Below are positions 63,659-64,000 of a stretch of 64,000 nucleotides of DNA, piece after piece; position 1 is the stretch's first letter, and each line of letters starts with the position of its first letter. The DNA is from an uncultured Ignavibacterium sp. GTDB taxonomy: Bacteria > Bacteroidota > Ignavibacteria > Ignavibacteriales > Ignavibacteriaceae. The translations under genes and the position numbers were made by a program. The stretch covers positions 40,850-104,849 of the forward strand of contig CALEBT010000013.1 of the NCBI GenBank assembly GCA_937942875.1, written 5' to 3'. The notes beneath the pieces were generated by a model. The model made no database searches and was not told the origin of the DNA. It saw only the letters and a list, made by a program, of their open reading frames with translations.

Positions 63659-64000
63659 TTAGAACTTTAAATACTCTTCCCAAATTTTGAACAACTGATA
63701 TGTAGCATAAATATCTTTCGAGCAATATGTAGCAATATCTTTTATTCTGCCGGCTTCGTACAGATTTTTTACTTCCATCCCTGAAATATCTTTTGATTTC
63801 GGCGATTCAATTCCGAAAGCATTGCAATAAAAATCAAGATTAAATTTTCTTGTAGTACCAAAAAAAGTAAGTTGTTCCAGCAAATCAATGTGAGTTTCAT
63901 TATATCTGCTTCCCATCAGATTTACTGATGGTTTAACTTTCAGCATTGCAGATCGAAGCATTAAAAAAGGAACATCGAAATTCCTTCCGTTAAAAGTAAC
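63659..64000 (-). CDS. 3'-5' exonuclease-like protein, C-terminal part (runs off window end)
   Basis: The last 113 codons of a gene that begins past base 64000. The visible part starts VTFNGRNFDVPFLMLRSAM, then HIDLLEQLTFFG and YCSKDIYATYQLFKIW, which matches the ExoIII-type motifs of predicted DnaQ/PolB-like 3'-5' exonucleases (FNGRxFDxP, H-x-D-L, YCxxD). The missing N-terminal part should hold the first D-x-E motif. It is convergent with radC, 37 bases apart. Confidence 0.82.
   Translation of the reverse strand, partial: VTFNGRNFDVPFLMLRSAMLKVKPSVNLMGSRYNETHIDLLEQLTFFGTTRKFNLDFYCNAFGIESPKSKDISGMEVKNLYEAGRIKDIATYCSKDIYATYQLFKIWEEYLKF

Overview
The window reads as an ordinary chromosomal segment from an AT-rich member of the Bacteroidota/Chlorobi branch, most probably Ignavibacteria-like. 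This placement is an inference. It rests on low GC, a C-terminal type IX secretion (T9SS) sorting domain, a DUF5723-type outer-membrane protein, Bacteroidota-style promoter elements (TTTG, about 20 bases, TAnnTTTG) and repeats built on the GTCATTGCGAACGAAG palindrome. No rRNA, tRNA, CRISPR array, prophage or intact insertion sequence was seen. No gap between genes exceeds about 270 bases; the largest are 30927-31190, 41023-41256, 53661-53890 and 35702-35923, and they hold only promoter-like sequence or repeats.

Layout. 1-4342 (minus strand): the 5' part of dnaE, then carbamate kinase, a carbamoyltransferase and an NhaD-type antiporter in one likely operon. 4437-7253: aat and recG. 7467-11229: a compact four-gene unit of two divergent D-Ala-D-Ala-ligase-like ATP-grasp enzymes, a small GNAT acetyltransferase and a lysine 2,3-aminomutase-like radical SAM enzyme. 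This is the best candidate for an undescribed pathway. A 134-base MITE-like element separates it from the next block. 11400-22920 (minus): htpX, a small membrane protein, bamD, a thioesterase, an FG-GAP protein, a secreted metalloprotease with a T9SS tail, and a complete ccmABCDEF set whose CcmE carries Cys instead of His as haem ligand. 22999-24395 (minus): a thioredoxin-like protein and nadK.

24435-30926: a polysaccharide locus (GT9, methyltransferase and GT2 on minus; two GT4 and a polyprenyl-phosphate sugar transferase on plus). 31191-35701 (minus): tdh, two unknowns, a secreted GH13 debranching enzyme and a small membrane protein. 35924-40523: an outer-membrane protein followed by two overlapping paralogous lipoproteins. 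41257-44708: a secreted M14 peptidase, a PAS histidine kinase with a cysteine cluster, and a DUF192 protein. 44852-51666 (minus): a cytosolic M14 paralogue, NUDIX, DUF2905, an alpha/beta hydrolase, an outer-membrane-type protein, a YciO-type protein and a GlmU-like nucleotidyltransferase.

51882-64000 is mostly housekeeping: aspS, a POT-like transporter, a YqaA-type protein, a TPR protein with efp-accB-accC-gcvH, guaA, a TPR/periplasmic-binding protein, radC and the 3' part of an exonuclease gene. Two genes (the first ATP-grasp gene and radC) appear to start at ATT codons set behind good Shine-Dalgarno sequences. Several others use TTG or GTG.
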